A stretch of 41,892 nucleotides of DNA from Prochlorococcus sp. AG-402-G19 (GCA_003279455.1 QCHU01000009.1:1-41892), one strand, 5' to 3'; positions 25,611 through 35,253 are shown, counted from the stretch's first letter. The notes: generated by a model from the sequence alone, not told the origin. Numbers and translations are program-made.

Positions 25611-26186
25611 GTGTCGCTTATTTCCCGTCTTCGTGCTGTCGTCGCTGGTGATGACTTTTTAGATAGTGATTTTGATGAGCTCGATTACGATACAAGTGAA
25701 GACTTTGAGAATTTCAATAGAGGGAGCAAAGGAGTAAGCGGAGAAATGGCAACAATCTCTCAGTCCAATCCTTTTGATGGGAGGAGTGGTTATACTTCTT
25801 CAAATGTTATTGGTATGCCTGGGATCTCAAGAAATGATTCTGAAGTTAGTTTAATGGAACCTCGTAGCTTTGATGAGATGCCGAGAGTAATCCAAGCTTT
25901 GCGAGAGCGTAAAACAGTTATTTTAAATCTCACAATGATGGAGCCTGATCAGGCGCAAAGGGCAGTTGATTTTGTCGCAGGTGGAACGTTTGCTATTGAT
26001 GGACATCAAGAAAGGGTTGGAGAAAGTATTTTCCTTTTTGCACCTTCTTGTGTGACAGTAACTAATTCATTCCAAGAGGAAGCTTCACCTTCAAATATGA
26101 CTAATAAGGGTAATGACTTAATATCTAAGGAAACCTCTCCTGCTCCGGAGCCTGCTTGGGGGGAGACAGCAGCGACAGCTCTATGA
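25611..26186 (+). CDS. sepF: Cell division protein SepF
   Basis: FtsZ-binding division factor (YlmF/Cdv2) that bundles FtsZ at the septum. The protein is 191 aa from a GTG start with GAGAGG a few bases upstream. The N-terminus [18 protein letters not shown] is the amphipathic membrane-binding helix. An acidic linker follows, then the SepF core near 95-155: [40 protein letters not shown], and [16 protein letters not shown]. The tail is variable. proC starts 13 bp after it. Confidence 0.94.
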   Translation: MSLISRLRAVVAGDDFLDSDFDELDYDTSEDFENFNRGSKGVSGEMATISQSNPFDGRSGYTSSNVIGMPGISRNDSEVSLMEPRSFDEMPRVIQALRERKTVILNLTMMEPDQAQRAVDFVAGGTFAIDGHQERVGESIFLFAPSCVTVTNSFQEEASPSNMTNKGNDLISKETSPAPEPAWGETAATAL

Positions 26187-26199
26187 ATGATTAAATAGA

Positions 26200-27042
26200 T
26201 TGGAAATTTCTATTGGGATAATTGGCCTTGGCAGTATGGCTAAAGCTATTGTTTCACCTCTTTTGGAAAGAGGTGAATACAATCCTGAAAATGTTTTAGG
26301 AATTGTTGGTAAAAGCTCAAGTATCGAGCCTGCTTTGAATGATCTTCCAAAAGCAGTAAAAGTCGTATCGAGTGAAGATTCTTTCTCTAGAGAGATATGG
26401 AACGCTCCTTTAAAAATTTTGGCTGTAAAGCCTCAACAATTCAGCAAAATCAAAGAATTAGATTCAATATTCCAATCGAAAGATGACTTCCCTAAACCAT
26501 TATTGATTTCAGTCTTAGCTGGAATAACATTGAAAAGTCTTAATAAAGCTTTCCCTGGACACACATGTGTCAGAGCAGTCCCAAACGCTCCCTCTCTCGT
26601 GAGTCAGGGGCTTACTGGTTTAGCTTGGGATGATGATATAACTTTGGATCAAAAGAAAGTGGTTAGAAAGATTTTTGAACCTATCAGTGAAATCTATGAG
26701 TTAGAGGAGCAAAAGCTTGATCCCTTTTTGGCTTTAACTTCTTCTGGGCCTGCATATTTAGCTTTAGTGGTTGAAGCAATGGCTGATGGGGCTGTTGCAG
26801 CAGGATTGCCACGACAATTATCCAATCAATTAGCTCATAAAACCCTTTCAGGCACTGCATCGCTATTAAGAGAAAAAAGTTTGCACCCTGCAGAAGTTAA
26901 AGATATGGTTGCCTCTCCAGCAGGTACTACAATCAGCGCTCTTCGACACCTTGAACTTGCGGGCTTGAGATCCGCCTTAATTGAAGCAATTGTTTTAGCA
27001 GCTCAGAAGAGTCGTCAATTGGCTGAGGAGATTTCGAGTTAG
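26200..27042 (+). CDS. proC: Pyrroline-5-carboxylate reductase
   Basis: Last step of proline synthesis, NAD(P)H-dependent. The protein is 280 aa, TTG start. The Rossmann motif IGIIGLGSMAKAI is at the N-terminus, AVKPQQF near 86 and VRAVPNAPSLVSQGLTGL near 125. The C-terminal signature TSSGPAYLALVVEAMADGAV, then MVASPAGTTISALRHLE, is intact. Its last 110 bp overlap the convergent glycosyltransferase gene. Adjacency to sepF is common in cyanobacteria. Confidence 0.95.
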   Translation: MEISIGIIGLGSMAKAIVSPLLERGEYNPENVLGIVGKSSSIEPALNDLPKAVKVVSSEDSFSREIWNAPLKILAVKPQQFSKIKELDSIFQSKDDFPKPLLISVLAGITLKSLNKAFPGHTCVRAVPNAPSLVSQGLTGLAWDDDITLDQKKVVRKIFEPISEIYELEEQKLDPFLALTSSGPAYLALVVEAMADGAVAAGLPRQLSNQLAHKTLSGTASLLREKSLHPAEVKDMVASPAGTTISALRHLELAGLRSALIEAIVLAAQKSRQLAEEISS

Positions 27043-28207
27043 ATGACTTAAGAACGTTTGCATATAGAGTCTCAAGTGAGTCAATATTCTGTTGTAGTGT
27101 GTACCTTTCTTCTACTCTAAGGCGAGCACGTCTACCTAATTCGTGTGTAAGTACTGGTTGATCGCGTAATACAGGTAAAAGGGTCCTTAATTGAGAGGTG
27201 ACCCCCTCAGTGTTAAGTATGATTCCTGCTCCATTTTCAAGTACTTCTCCATCTGCTCCAGCATCTGTCGCAATGCATGCTGTTCCAGTTGCCATAGCTT
27301 CGAGCAAGGCGATAGATAATCCCTCTACAAGACTTGGAAGTATAAAAACCTCAGCGATTTGAAGAAGAGCAACTCTTTTATTTTGATCGGCCTCGTATCC
27401 CCACCAAACAACATTATCTTCTTTATTGAAGAGTGAATGATTTTCGAGTGTTGGCCTTAGAGGCCCATCTCCTACTATTACTAGTCGACATCCTTTTGGC
27501 TGGACAAATCTCCATGCTCGTAGTAAAGCTTCAACATTTTTTTCAGAAGCTATTCTACCCATATAGATAAATATTCTCTCAGAACCGAGCTTCTTTTTTA
27601 TTGCAAGTTGAAGCTCATTTTGTGAATTACTTGGTTTAAGAGGGTTCCACTTCTTTATGTCAATTCCATTAGGGATTACTTCTAGTCGGCTTTCTTTAAC
27701 ACCTAGTTTCGCAAGTACTTCTGCTTGCAAATCTGAAAAAACAATTACTTTGTCATATTTCGCTAATGATGGTGCGTAAAGTTGGTAGGTAAGTTGCTGT
27801 GTATTGGCCGTCAGATTTCTGAGTTTCGCATCGAAAGCAGGGTGAAAAGTTGCGATTAAGGGTAAATTCAGTTGATGGCAAAGCTCAGGTAGTCGAAAAT
27901 CCAATGGAGAAAGAGTCAGACTTGCATGGACTAAATCAGGTTTAAGTCTTGAGAGAGATTCTCTAAGCTCTCTTTGAGCATTTAAAGAAGGGATTGTGTA
28001 AACCTGAGATTTAATTAAATAAGGAAGACTTACATCAGGATCATTCGCTAATAGGGAAGTTTTATTATTCCCATCTCTCATTGGGTTATCAAAGTGAATA
28101 AAACTTGTTTGATATCCTCTCTCACGAAGCTTTTCAGTCGTGCTAAGACCGTAACAGACGTTCCCGCAAAAAGGTGTTTTTTTTCCTAGCCAGGCGATAT
28201 GGGTCAA
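26933..28207 (-). CDS. GT4-family glycosyltransferase
   Basis: 424 aa, GT-B fold. The N-terminal acceptor domain begins HIAWLGKKTPFCGNVCYGLS. The nucleotide-sugar domain has EVIPNGIDIKKWNP near 190, FIYMGRIASEKNVEALLRAW near 222 and the E-x7-E signature in LPSLVEGLSIALLEAMATGT near 305. It may act on a membrane lipid or surface polysaccharide; the substrate is unknown. The last ~36 residues lie antisense to the conserved end of proC and are probably a non-conserved tail. It is upstream of nothing on its own strand until recO, 110 bp away. Confidence 0.88.
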   Translation of the reverse strand: MTHIAWLGKKTPFCGNVCYGLSTTEKLRERGYQTSFIHFDNPMRDGNNKTSLLANDPDVSLPYLIKSQVYTIPSLNAQRELRESLSRLKPDLVHASLTLSPLDFRLPELCHQLNLPLIATFHPAFDAKLRNLTANTQQLTYQLYAPSLAKYDKVIVFSDLQAEVLAKLGVKESRLEVIPNGIDIKKWNPLKPSNSQNELQLAIKKKLGSERIFIYMGRIASEKNVEALLRAWRFVQPKGCRLVIVGDGPLRPTLENHSLFNKEDNVVWWGYEADQNKRVALLQIAEVFILPSLVEGLSIALLEAMATGTACIATDAGADGEVLENGAGIILNTEGVTSQLRTLLPVLRDQPVLTHELGRRARLRVEERYTLQQNIDSLETLYANVLKSSNSKSPQPIDDSSELLKQLLQLRRISSPQVQGVEER

Positions 28208-28316
28208 ACTCGGAAAAAAATCGGTATTTTAAATTAGCAGCTACCCTAAGTTTCTTCTCCAACTATTGTAATAGTTAAATAATTTATAAATAATAATTTT
28301 TTTCAAATATGTTGTT

Positions 28317-29117
28317 CTAATTAGTATTTAGATCATTACTAATTATTACCTCTCTCATCATCTGAAGAGAGGTAATTCTTCTTTGTAAATGAGTTTCAAC
28401 CCAGGTTTCAACAATTTCCAGCAGCTTTAACCAGACATTTTTAGGACCTAATAATTTTCCATTACTGTGAAAAGGTAATTTTTCTAGTAAAAGTCTTTGA
28501 AGTAAAGCAAGTTCAGATGGATTCAGTTCACTGCGTGCATTAGGTATTGTTCCAATTGCAAAACCTTCTTCAGGAATAAAGCTACACCTCCAGCTCCATT
28601 CTCCAATAGGGGGTATCAGTTTGGAGCCAGAATGACAACAGTTTTGAAGTGGTAAGCAATATCCGCCTAAAGCCAATAAATGAATACACGATTGAACGCT
28701 TATTGCTAAAGCTTCTAATGAATCAAATTTTGTTTTATGTAATTCATCTAATCTATTTAAGTGTATTAAAACCAGTTTAAGTAAATCTTTTTGCGGGTCT
28801 TCATTTCCAACCATAATCATAATTAGCTCTGAAATTGCTTGCGCTGCTGCAAGTGTTTCGATGCTTTTCCCAAGGTTCCCATAGCTTTTAATAATCTTTA
28901 TTTGCGTAACTCGCCTAAGATTTTTTTTGCCGACTATATGTAAATCTAGAAAATTAAAAGGTGATGTTGCCCCTAGTCTACTTTTTGGTTTTCTTGCTCC
29001 TGGTATAGCAAGACGAGATATTCCACTTTCTTCACTAAGGATGGTTAAAAGCCTGTCATTTTCGCCGAGAGGTCCAACTTTTAAAGACAATCCTTTCATC
29101 CTTTGATTTGAATTCAT
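28317..29117 (-). CDS. recO: DNA repair protein RecO
   Basis: RecFOR-pathway mediator that anneals SSB-coated DNA and loads RecA. The protein is 266 aa. The N-terminal OB-fold has MKGLSLKVGPLGENDRLLTI and GARKPKSRLG. A helical middle follows, and the region CCHSG ... WSWRCSFIPEEGF near 186-208 retains a pair of cysteines of the family's zinc site. The ATG overlaps the deoC stop by 4 bp (ATGA), so the two are translationally coupled. Confidence 0.88.
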   Translation of the reverse strand: MNSNQRMKGLSLKVGPLGENDRLLTILSEESGISRLAIPGARKPKSRLGATSPFNFLDLHIVGKKNLRRVTQIKIIKSYGNLGKSIETLAAAQAISELIMIMVGNEDPQKDLLKLVLIHLNRLDELHKTKFDSLEALAISVQSCIHLLALGGYCLPLQNCCHSGSKLIPPIGEWSWRCSFIPEEGFAIGTIPNARSELNPSELALLQRLLLEKLPFHSNGKLLGPKNVWLKLLEIVETWVETHLQRRITSLQMMREVIISNDLNTN

Positions 29118-29800
29118 TCCTCCTTTTTCTTTTGTCCTTGGGTAATTTCAAAACCAAAACTTGTTCCAATATATGTTGACCCTGCTTCAATGAGTTCAAT
29201 TGCTTGATCAAAAGTTTTAATTCCTCCAACAGTTTTAATTGAGCAGCGATTTTTAACAATTTTAGAAACATGATTAGTTTGGTCCTTTGAGATAGATGGA
29301 CCAAAACCATTACCTATTTGAATTCCAATTGCGCCGGCATCAATTAAAGCATCTATTGCCATGGAAAGTTTTGATGAGTTGAAGAGAATATTTGCATCAA
29401 TTATTACTCTTACTGGAATACCAAGTTCACTTATTTGATTTATTTCCTCAGCAAAAAGCTCTATATTTCCTTCTTTTAATGCAAAATAATTTGGAACAAG
29501 ATCTAACTCATCTGCTCCTTTCTCTATTGCATACTCTGCTTCTTTTTGTTTATTAGAAGTTGGGATGAACCCAAAAGGGAAGGCAATTACTGAAATTAAT
29601 TTTGTATTACTATTGTTCCCTAACCTTTCACGTGCAATTGGTAGAGTCGCAAGACTAGTGCATAAGCCTGCGAAGCCATTTTGCTTGGATGCATCACAAA
29701 CCTGAACAATTATTTCTTTATTAAAATGAGGATTTAGGACTGCTTGATAAATCACATTAGATATATTGTCATGTGCTTCTTCCAATCTATTTTTACTCAT
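29114..29800 (-). CDS. deoC: Deoxyribose-phosphate aldolase
   Basis: Class I aldolase that splits 2-deoxyribose-5-phosphate to acetaldehyde and glyceraldehyde-3-phosphate. The protein is 228 aa. KLISVIAFPFGF near 62, KGADELDLVPNY near 90, IIDANILF and SIKTVGGIKTFDQAIELIEA near 183 (with the Schiff-base lysine in the KTVGGI motif) identify it. The end GSTYIGTSFGFEI is typical. It lies between hpf and recO in a minus-strand operon. Confidence 0.94.
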   Translation of the reverse strand: MSKNRLEEAHDNISNVIYQAVLNPHFNKEIIVQVCDASKQNGFAGLCTSLATLPIARERLGNNSNTKLISVIAFPFGFIPTSNKQKEAEYAIEKGADELDLVPNYFALKEGNIELFAEEINQISELGIPVRVIIDANILFNSSKLSMAIDALIDAGAIGIQIGNGFGPSISKDQTNHVSKIVKNRCSIKTVGGIKTFDQAIELIEAGSTYIGTSFGFEITQGQKKKEE

Positions 29801-29811
29801 TTGACTAGTAT

Positions 29812-30396
29812 CTATATTTTTTCTTGGATTACGCCATATCCTCCTTGATTTCTCTTGTAGATGACCCGTAGGGCTGACCCTTTTCCCTCTCTAAATAAAT
29901 AGAAGTCATGATCAATCAGGTCTAATTGGACTCTTGCTTGCTCTATTGTCATAGGCTCCATCTCAAAATATTTGCGTCTTACTCCTGGGCTAGGTAGATG
30001 TGGTTCTTTGCCTTCAATGAGTGAATGATCTGCGGAAGAATAATTTTGAGTTTCTTCGCTTAGGACTGATTTCGTTGACTGATTATTATGTACATTATGA
30101 CTGTTATGTCGCTCTTTGTACTTACGTAATTGTCGTGCAAGTTTATTTGCTACTAAGTCAATGCTTGCATAAAGATTTTCACTTCTTTCTTGGGCTCTTA
30201 TCACTGTTCCATTTGCAAAAACAGTCACCTCAGCTGTCTGTTGAGGTACGCGAGGATTTCGAGCGACTGAGAGGTGGACATCAGCTTCTTGCACCATTTC
30301 TTGGAAATTGTGAGTTGCTTTATCAATTTTTGTTTTGGTGTAATCACGAAGTGATGGAGTTAATTCAAGATTGCGTCCATGAATAAGAAGCTTCAT
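29812..30396 (-). CDS. hpf: Long-form ribosome hibernation factor (HPF/LrtA)
   Basis: Promotes 100S ribosome dimers under starvation or darkness; in cyanobacteria this is LrtA, a light-repressed transcript. The protein is 194 aa. The N-terminal HPF domain starts MKLLIHGRNLELTPSLRDYT and includes ADVHLSVARNPRVPQQTAEV. A charged linker follows. The C-terminal dimerisation domain near 135-190 has RKYFEMEPMTIEQARVQLDL and HDFYLFREG. Its first 18 bp overlap the first 18 bp of the divergent lipB gene, so its promoter lies inside lipB. Confidence 0.95.
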   Translation of the reverse strand: MKLLIHGRNLELTPSLRDYTKTKIDKATHNFQEMVQEADVHLSVARNPRVPQQTAEVTVFANGTVIRAQERSENLYASIDLVANKLARQLRKYKERHNSHNVHNNQSTKSVLSEETQNYSSADHSLIEGKEPHLPSPGVRRKYFEMEPMTIEQARVQLDLIDHDFYLFREGKGSALRVIYKRNQGGYGVIQEKI

Positions 30397-31098
30397 TCTG
30401 TTTCGCCTGAGTCAGGGCCTAATAGCAACTTAGATCTAACCCCTCAACTTGCACAATCTTCTTCCGCTTTTCTTTTTGAACCTAAAAAAATTGTGCCATT
30501 TGAGACTGCGTTAGGTTGGCAGAAGGATTTTCAGAAAAGCCTTATTGAGGAACCGTTTTCACCACAAGCAGTATGGTTCCTTGAACATTTTTCTTGTTTC
30601 ACAATAGGTAGAGGTAGCGACAAAAAAAATTTATTATTTGAAGAAAATAATTCTCCTTTGCCAGTTTTTAGTATTGAGAGAGGAGGTGAAGTTACGCATC
30701 ACATGCCTGGGCAGATCGTTGGATATCTGGTTCTAAATTTAAGTCTTCACAAAAAAGATTTAAATTGGTATTTGAGAGAATTGGAGCAAGTGCTGATTGA
30801 TGTTCTTGACTTTTTGGGAATAGAGGGAAAGAGGGTAGATGGCTTAACAGGAGTTTGGTGTGAAGATAAAAAGGTTGGTTCAATAGGAATTGGTTGTAAG
30901 AGATGGGTAACTCAGCATGGATTTTCACTAAATGTAGATTGTGATCTAATTGGTTTTGAAAAGATAATTCCGTGTGGACTAGATAAAGTGAAAATAGGGA
31001 AATTGAGTGATTGGATACCTGGCATCAAAGTCTGTGACGTTACGCCTCTTTTAAGGGAATCTGTTAAAAGACGTTTTAAATTGAACTGGGAAAAATAA
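30379..31098 (+). CDS. lipB: Octanoyltransferase (lipoate synthesis)
   Basis: Transfers octanoyl from acyl carrier protein to lipoyl domains; the product LipA substrate feeds pyruvate dehydrogenase. The protein is 239 aa. RGGEVTHHMPGQIVGYLVLN contains the conserved glycine-rich acyl site, and VDGLTGVWCEDKKVGSIGIG precedes WVTQHGFSLNV. The variable GCKRW and CGL motifs fit; the catalytic Cys is in IIPCGL near 195 and the Lys in KKVGSIG. ATG 30379 is the only plausible start and makes it overlap hpf head to head by 18 bp. Confidence 0.93.
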   Translation: MNKKLHSVSPESGPNSNLDLTPQLAQSSSAFLFEPKKIVPFETALGWQKDFQKSLIEEPFSPQAVWFLEHFSCFTIGRGSDKKNLLFEENNSPLPVFSIERGGEVTHHMPGQIVGYLVLNLSLHKKDLNWYLRELEQVLIDVLDFLGIEGKRVDGLTGVWCEDKKVGSIGIGCKRWVTQHGFSLNVDCDLIGFEKIIPCGLDKVKIGKLSDWIPGIKVCDVTPLLRESVKRRFKLNWEK

Positions 31099-31148
31099 AT
31101 CAACCTCTTTAAAATATCACTAAAAAAATAACAAATTATTTTTTGGCT

Positions 31149-33122
31149 ATGACAAAAACTAACTCACAAAAAAATATATTTTCTTCTGAGGATGCTTTGG
31201 CTTTTTGGATCCCTAATAGCAAAGAGGAACAAGCAATTAATAGAAGATCTCATCTTAATAAGATCACTCAAGTCGACGAGATTTGGGAACAATTAAAAGT
31301 TCAGTTAGGGGAGGTATTGGCGGTTGATTCACCACATACTTTCCACCCAGAAAGCTTTACATATATAGAACTAGCAGAAAATATATCTATGGCAGCATCT
31401 GCTTTTTCTCAGGTCGGAGTAGAACCTGATGAGGTGGTCGCTCTTTTTGCCGAAAATAGTCCTAGATGGCTCATCGCCGATCAAGGTCTTATGCGAATAG
31501 GTGCAACAGACTCTGTTAGAGGTGCGACTGCTCCACCAAGTGAACTTAGATATATTCTTGAAGACTCAAATGCGGTTGGATTGATTGTTCAAAACTCCGA
31601 TGTATGGGAAAGACTTTCGCTCAATGATGATCAAATAAATAATTTGAAATTTGTTCTTCAACTTGAGGGTAAAGCTTGTGAAGGCGTTTTTGAATGGGAG
31701 ACTTTTTTGAAGAAAGGATTGAATATAGAAAATATAAGTAAACAGGAGAAAATGATTGATAGGCAATCAAAAAGAATAGCAACCATTTTGTATACTTCTG
31801 GAACGACTGGTAAACCTAAAGGAGTTCCACTAACACATTCTAATTTATTACATCAAATCAGGTCTCTAGCTTGCGTAGCTAACCCTTCTCCAGGTGCGCC
31901 TGTATTAAGTGTCTTACCAATTTGGCATTCATATGAACGTAGTGCAGAATATTATTTTTTTTCTTGTGGTTGTACTCAAACATATACATCAATTAGGCAT
32001 CTTAAGGAAGATTTGCCAAGGGTAAAGCCAATAGTAATGGCAACAGTCCCAAGGCTTTGGGAGTCAATAAAGTTAGGGTTTGAGGATGCTATTGATAAAA
32101 TGCCTAGGCTGAGAAAGACCTTGATAAAAAGTGCAATTTCTAATAGTAAGGCATATAAATTGGCACGCAGAAAACTTTATTTTTTAACGATTGAGAGTGT
32201 TTCTAGTCTTGAACAAATTATCTCTTGTATGGAGATAATTTTACGGTACCCCATTCATAGAATTTCCTCTATTTATTTATGGCCAAAAATCCTTACCAAG
32301 ATTTGTGGAGGAAAATTGAGATTCCCAATTAGTGGTGGAGGTGCAATTGCTCCGCATATTGATTCTTTCTTTGAAGCTTTAGGTGTTGAATTATTAGTTG
32401 GTTATGGCTTAACAGAAACTAGTCCAGTCCTCACATGTAGAAGGCCTTGGAGAAATATACGTGGAGGTGCAGGTCAACCATTGCCAGAGACTGAGATAAA
32501 AATAGTAGATCCTGAAACATTCCAAATAAAAAAACTGCGTCAAAAAGGTTTGGTTCTTGCGCGTGGTCCTCAAATAATGGCTGGTTATTTAGGGAAACGA
32601 TCTGAATCGAAGAAGGTTTTAGATGCTACCGGCTGGTTTAATACTGGAGATTTAGGGATGTTGCTTTCTGATGGATCCTTAATCCTGACTGGAAGAGCAA
32701 AAGATACGATTGTGCTAAGTAGTGGAGAAAATATTGAGCCTGGACCTTTGGAGGAATGTTTGATTGCTAGTCCATTGATTGAGCAGGCTTTGCTATTGGG
32801 TCAAGATCAAAAACATCTGGCTGCTTTGATTGTTCCAAGAATTGATCATGTAAAAGAATGGCTGGTAGAAAGGGGTGTGAATTCAAAAGTTGTTCTTGGA
32901 ATATCCCCTGAAAATTATGAATTAAGACAATCTCTAAAATTGGAAATGAATCAAGCACTGGCAAATCGTCTCGGATCTAGAAGAGAAGAGAGATTATTTT
33001 CAATTGCCTTGGTAGAGCCATTTACAATAGAAAATGGCTTGTTAACGCAAACTCTTAAGCAAAAACGTGAACAAATTATCCAACGTGATTTGAAACTTAT
33101 AAATGAAATATATGGTTTGTAA
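31149..33122 (+). CDS. aas: Long-chain acyl-ACP/acyl-CoA synthetase (AMP-forming)
   Basis: Adenylate-forming enzyme that activates free fatty acids; in cyanobacteria the single such protein mostly acts as acyl-ACP synthetase in recycling membrane fatty acids. The protein is 657 aa from ATG 31149, with a TTG two codons upstream as an alternative. Motifs are the P-loop TILYTSGTTGKPKGVPLTHS near 212, LPIWHSYERSAEY near 258, VGYGLTETSPVL near 418, and GWFNTGDLGMLLSDGSLILT with GRAKDTIVLSSGENIEPG near 500. It follows lipB by 50 bp. Confidence 0.9.
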   Translation: MTKTNSQKNIFSSEDALAFWIPNSKEEQAINRRSHLNKITQVDEIWEQLKVQLGEVLAVDSPHTFHPESFTYIELAENISMAASAFSQVGVEPDEVVALFAENSPRWLIADQGLMRIGATDSVRGATAPPSELRYILEDSNAVGLIVQNSDVWERLSLNDDQINNLKFVLQLEGKACEGVFEWETFLKKGLNIENISKQEKMIDRQSKRIATILYTSGTTGKPKGVPLTHSNLLHQIRSLACVANPSPGAPVLSVLPIWHSYERSAEYYFFSCGCTQTYTSIRHLKEDLPRVKPIVMATVPRLWESIKLGFEDAIDKMPRLRKTLIKSAISNSKAYKLARRKLYFLTIESVSSLEQIISCMEIILRYPIHRISSIYLWPKILTKICGGKLRFPISGGGAIAPHIDSFFEALGVELLVGYGLTETSPVLTCRRPWRNIRGGAGQPLPETEIKIVDPETFQIKKLRQKGLVLARGPQIMAGYLGKRSESKKVLDATGWFNTGDLGMLLSDGSLILTGRAKDTIVLSSGENIEPGPLEECLIASPLIEQALLLGQDQKHLAALIVPRIDHVKEWLVERGVNSKVVLGISPENYELRQSLKLEMNQALANRLGSRREERLFSIALVEPFTIENGLLTQTLKQKREQIIQRDLKLINEIYGL

Positions 33123-33202
33123 TTTGTTTGTTTGGCCAATTAAATTGACCAATACTATCTCTTACTGAGACTCTATGGGTCGAATCATGATTTATTGATC
33201 AG

Positions 33203-33637
33203 GTGGACTCAATTTCTATAAAACGTTCAATAACTGTCAGAGCAGTTGTAACACCTTCATGGAAAGAGGAGGCTGAGCGTGAATTAAGTAATGCAATATC
33301 AGCAATAGATCAGCAACTTGGTGAATTAGAAAAAGAAGGACAACAAATTGTTGATGGTATTAGACGTCAGAGCTCTAATCCCCTTGACCCAAGAGTTCAA
33401 GAGCAAGTCGCTCAAGTTCAGAACCAAGTTGCTTCGAAGAGATCAGAGTTTGAAGAACAAAAAAGAAATCTTCTGTCACAGCAATCTCAAGTTCGTGAGT
33501 TGGAGATGGAACAAATCGTCGAGCAAGGACAAATTGACAGCTTTTGTGATTTAAAAGTTGGTGATAACTTAGTCAGTAAAATGGGTGTGAGTATTTTGGT
33601 CAGAGATGGCGTAGTAGAGGCAATTGATCAAGATTGA
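33203..33637 (+). CDS. YlqD-family protein
   Basis: 144 aa from a GTG start. ISIKRSITVRAVVTPSWKEE at the N-terminus and IDSFCDLKVGDNL near the end are typical of YlqD-like proteins; the middle (about 25-105) is a long coiled coil rich in E and Q. Function unknown. It lies between the acyl-ACP synthetase and pdhC on the same strand, a placement I recall in marine picocyanobacteria. Confidence 0.75.
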   Translation: MDSISIKRSITVRAVVTPSWKEEAERELSNAISAIDQQLGELEKEGQQIVDGIRRQSSNPLDPRVQEQVAQVQNQVASKRSEFEEQKRNLLSQQSQVRELEMEQIVEQGQIDSFCDLKVGDNLVSKMGVSILVRDGVVEAIDQD

Positions 33638-33829
33638 AATTTGGTCGAACTACAATTAATCCATAAAAATTTTTTGATATTAAGAAGAAATCCACATAAA
33701 AAAAACTATCGTTGTAAGGACACTCATGTAGAACTAACATTGGTATGTATTGATACTTGCAAAGCTTCTAGATAGAAAATTTTGAAGCCTTGCCACCAAA
33801 CTTCTCCATAAAGGAAATAGGAACAAATT

Positions 33830-35200
33830 ATGGCCACTCATGACATCTTTATGCCTGCTTTAAGTTCAACCATGACTGAGGGCAAAATAGTTGAGTGGCT
33901 AAAAAAACCTGGAGATAAAGTTGAAAGAGGTGAGTCAGTTTTGGTTGTTGAGTCAGATAAAGCTGATATGGATGTTGAGTCTTTCCAAGATGGCTTTCTT
34001 GCTTCGATTGTGATGCCTGCAGGCAGCTCTGCACCTGTTGGAGAGACAATCGGATTGATCGTTGAGACAGCAGATGAGATCGCTGCGGCTCAAGCCAATG
34101 CACCCGCCCCATCCCCTCAATCAGTTAGTCAAGAAAAAGAGAGTTCATCGCCTCAAGTTGAAGAAAAACAAGTCTCTGTTGACTCTCCTAAAGCAACAGT
34201 AGTTACAAAGGCATCTCCTTCACCAAAACTTTCTGAACCTTCTACAAAGCAGCCTAACTTTTTAAATGATGGTCGAATAGTCGCTTCCCCAAGAGCTAAA
34301 AAACTTGCTTCTCAAATGGGAGTAGATTTGGCAACTGTTAGGGGCTCAGGACCTCATGGACGAATACAAGCTGAGGATATTCAAAGTGCAAAAGGGCAAC
34401 CCATAAGTGTTCCTTGGATTGCAGAAAGTAATGCTCCAGCGAAAATCGTTTCTGACGTGCCTCGCATAGAAAAGAAATCTGTTGACTCTGGTAAGCCACC
34501 TGCTCCAGGGAAAAGTTTTGGATCTAGAGGGGAAACAATTGCATTCAATACTCTTCAACAAGCTGTAAATCGGAACATGGAGGAAAGTTTAAATACTCCT
34601 TGTTTCAGAGTCGGATATTCAATTCTTACTGATGAATTGGATGATCTTTATAAACAAGTTAAACCTAATGGAGTAACTATGACTGCTTTACTTGCTAAAG
34701 CAGTTGGCTTAACCCTGGCTAGACACCCCCAGGTGAATGCAGCTTTTAGTTCTGAGGGGATTGCCTATCCTTCACAAATAAATGTAGCCGTTGCAGTTGC
34801 GATGGAGGACGGAGGGTTGATAACCCCAGTGCTGCAAAATGCTGATAAGACGAGCCTTGCTGATTTATCCCTACAATGGGCTGATCTTGTTAAGCGTGCG
34901 AGGAATAAGCAATTAGAACCGCAAGAATATAGCAGTGGAACGTTTACACTCTCGAATCTAGGTATGTTTGGTGTGGATCGTTTTGACGCAATTCTGCCCC
35001 CAGGGACTGGAGCAATTTTAGCGGTAGGAGCTTCATTGTCTAAAGTTGTTGCTTCTCAAGATGGTTCGATTTCAATCAAAAAACAGATGCAAGTCAATCT
35101 TACTGCTGATCACAGAGTGATATATGGGGCTGATGGAGCACTATTCCTGAAGGATTTGGCATACTTAATCGAAAAGAACCCTTATAGCCTCTCGTCTTAA
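33830..35200 (+). CDS. pdhC: Pyruvate dehydrogenase E2 (dihydrolipoamide acetyltransferase)
   Basis: Transfers acetyl from lipoyl-lysine to CoA in the pyruvate dehydrogenase complex. The protein is 456 aa. It has one lipoyl domain (residues ~1-78; lysine in VESDKADMDVES near 44), an Ala/Pro/Ser/Glu linker, a peripheral-subunit-binding domain (~150-190, ASPRAKKLASQMGVDLATVR and GPHGRIQAEDI), and a catalytic domain ending ADHRVIYGADGALFLKDL with the active-site histidine and aspartate. One lipoyl domain is typical for cyanobacteria. ATG preceded by GGAAATAGG. Confidence 0.96.
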   Translation: MATHDIFMPALSSTMTEGKIVEWLKKPGDKVERGESVLVVESDKADMDVESFQDGFLASIVMPAGSSAPVGETIGLIVETADEIAAAQANAPAPSPQSVSQEKESSSPQVEEKQVSVDSPKATVVTKASPSPKLSEPSTKQPNFLNDGRIVASPRAKKLASQMGVDLATVRGSGPHGRIQAEDIQSAKGQPISVPWIAESNAPAKIVSDVPRIEKKSVDSGKPPAPGKSFGSRGETIAFNTLQQAVNRNMEESLNTPCFRVGYSILTDELDDLYKQVKPNGVTMTALLAKAVGLTLARHPQVNAAFSSEGIAYPSQINVAVAVAMEDGGLITPVLQNADKTSLADLSLQWADLVKRARNKQLEPQEYSSGTFTLSNLGMFGVDRFDAILPPGTGAILAVGASLSKVVASQDGSISIKKQMQVNLTADHRVIYGADGALFLKDLAYLIEKNPYSLSS

Positions 35201-35253
35201 GATTTAATTAGTTGAGCCACAAGTGATTTTTTCTTACTTTAATCTAATTTGAT

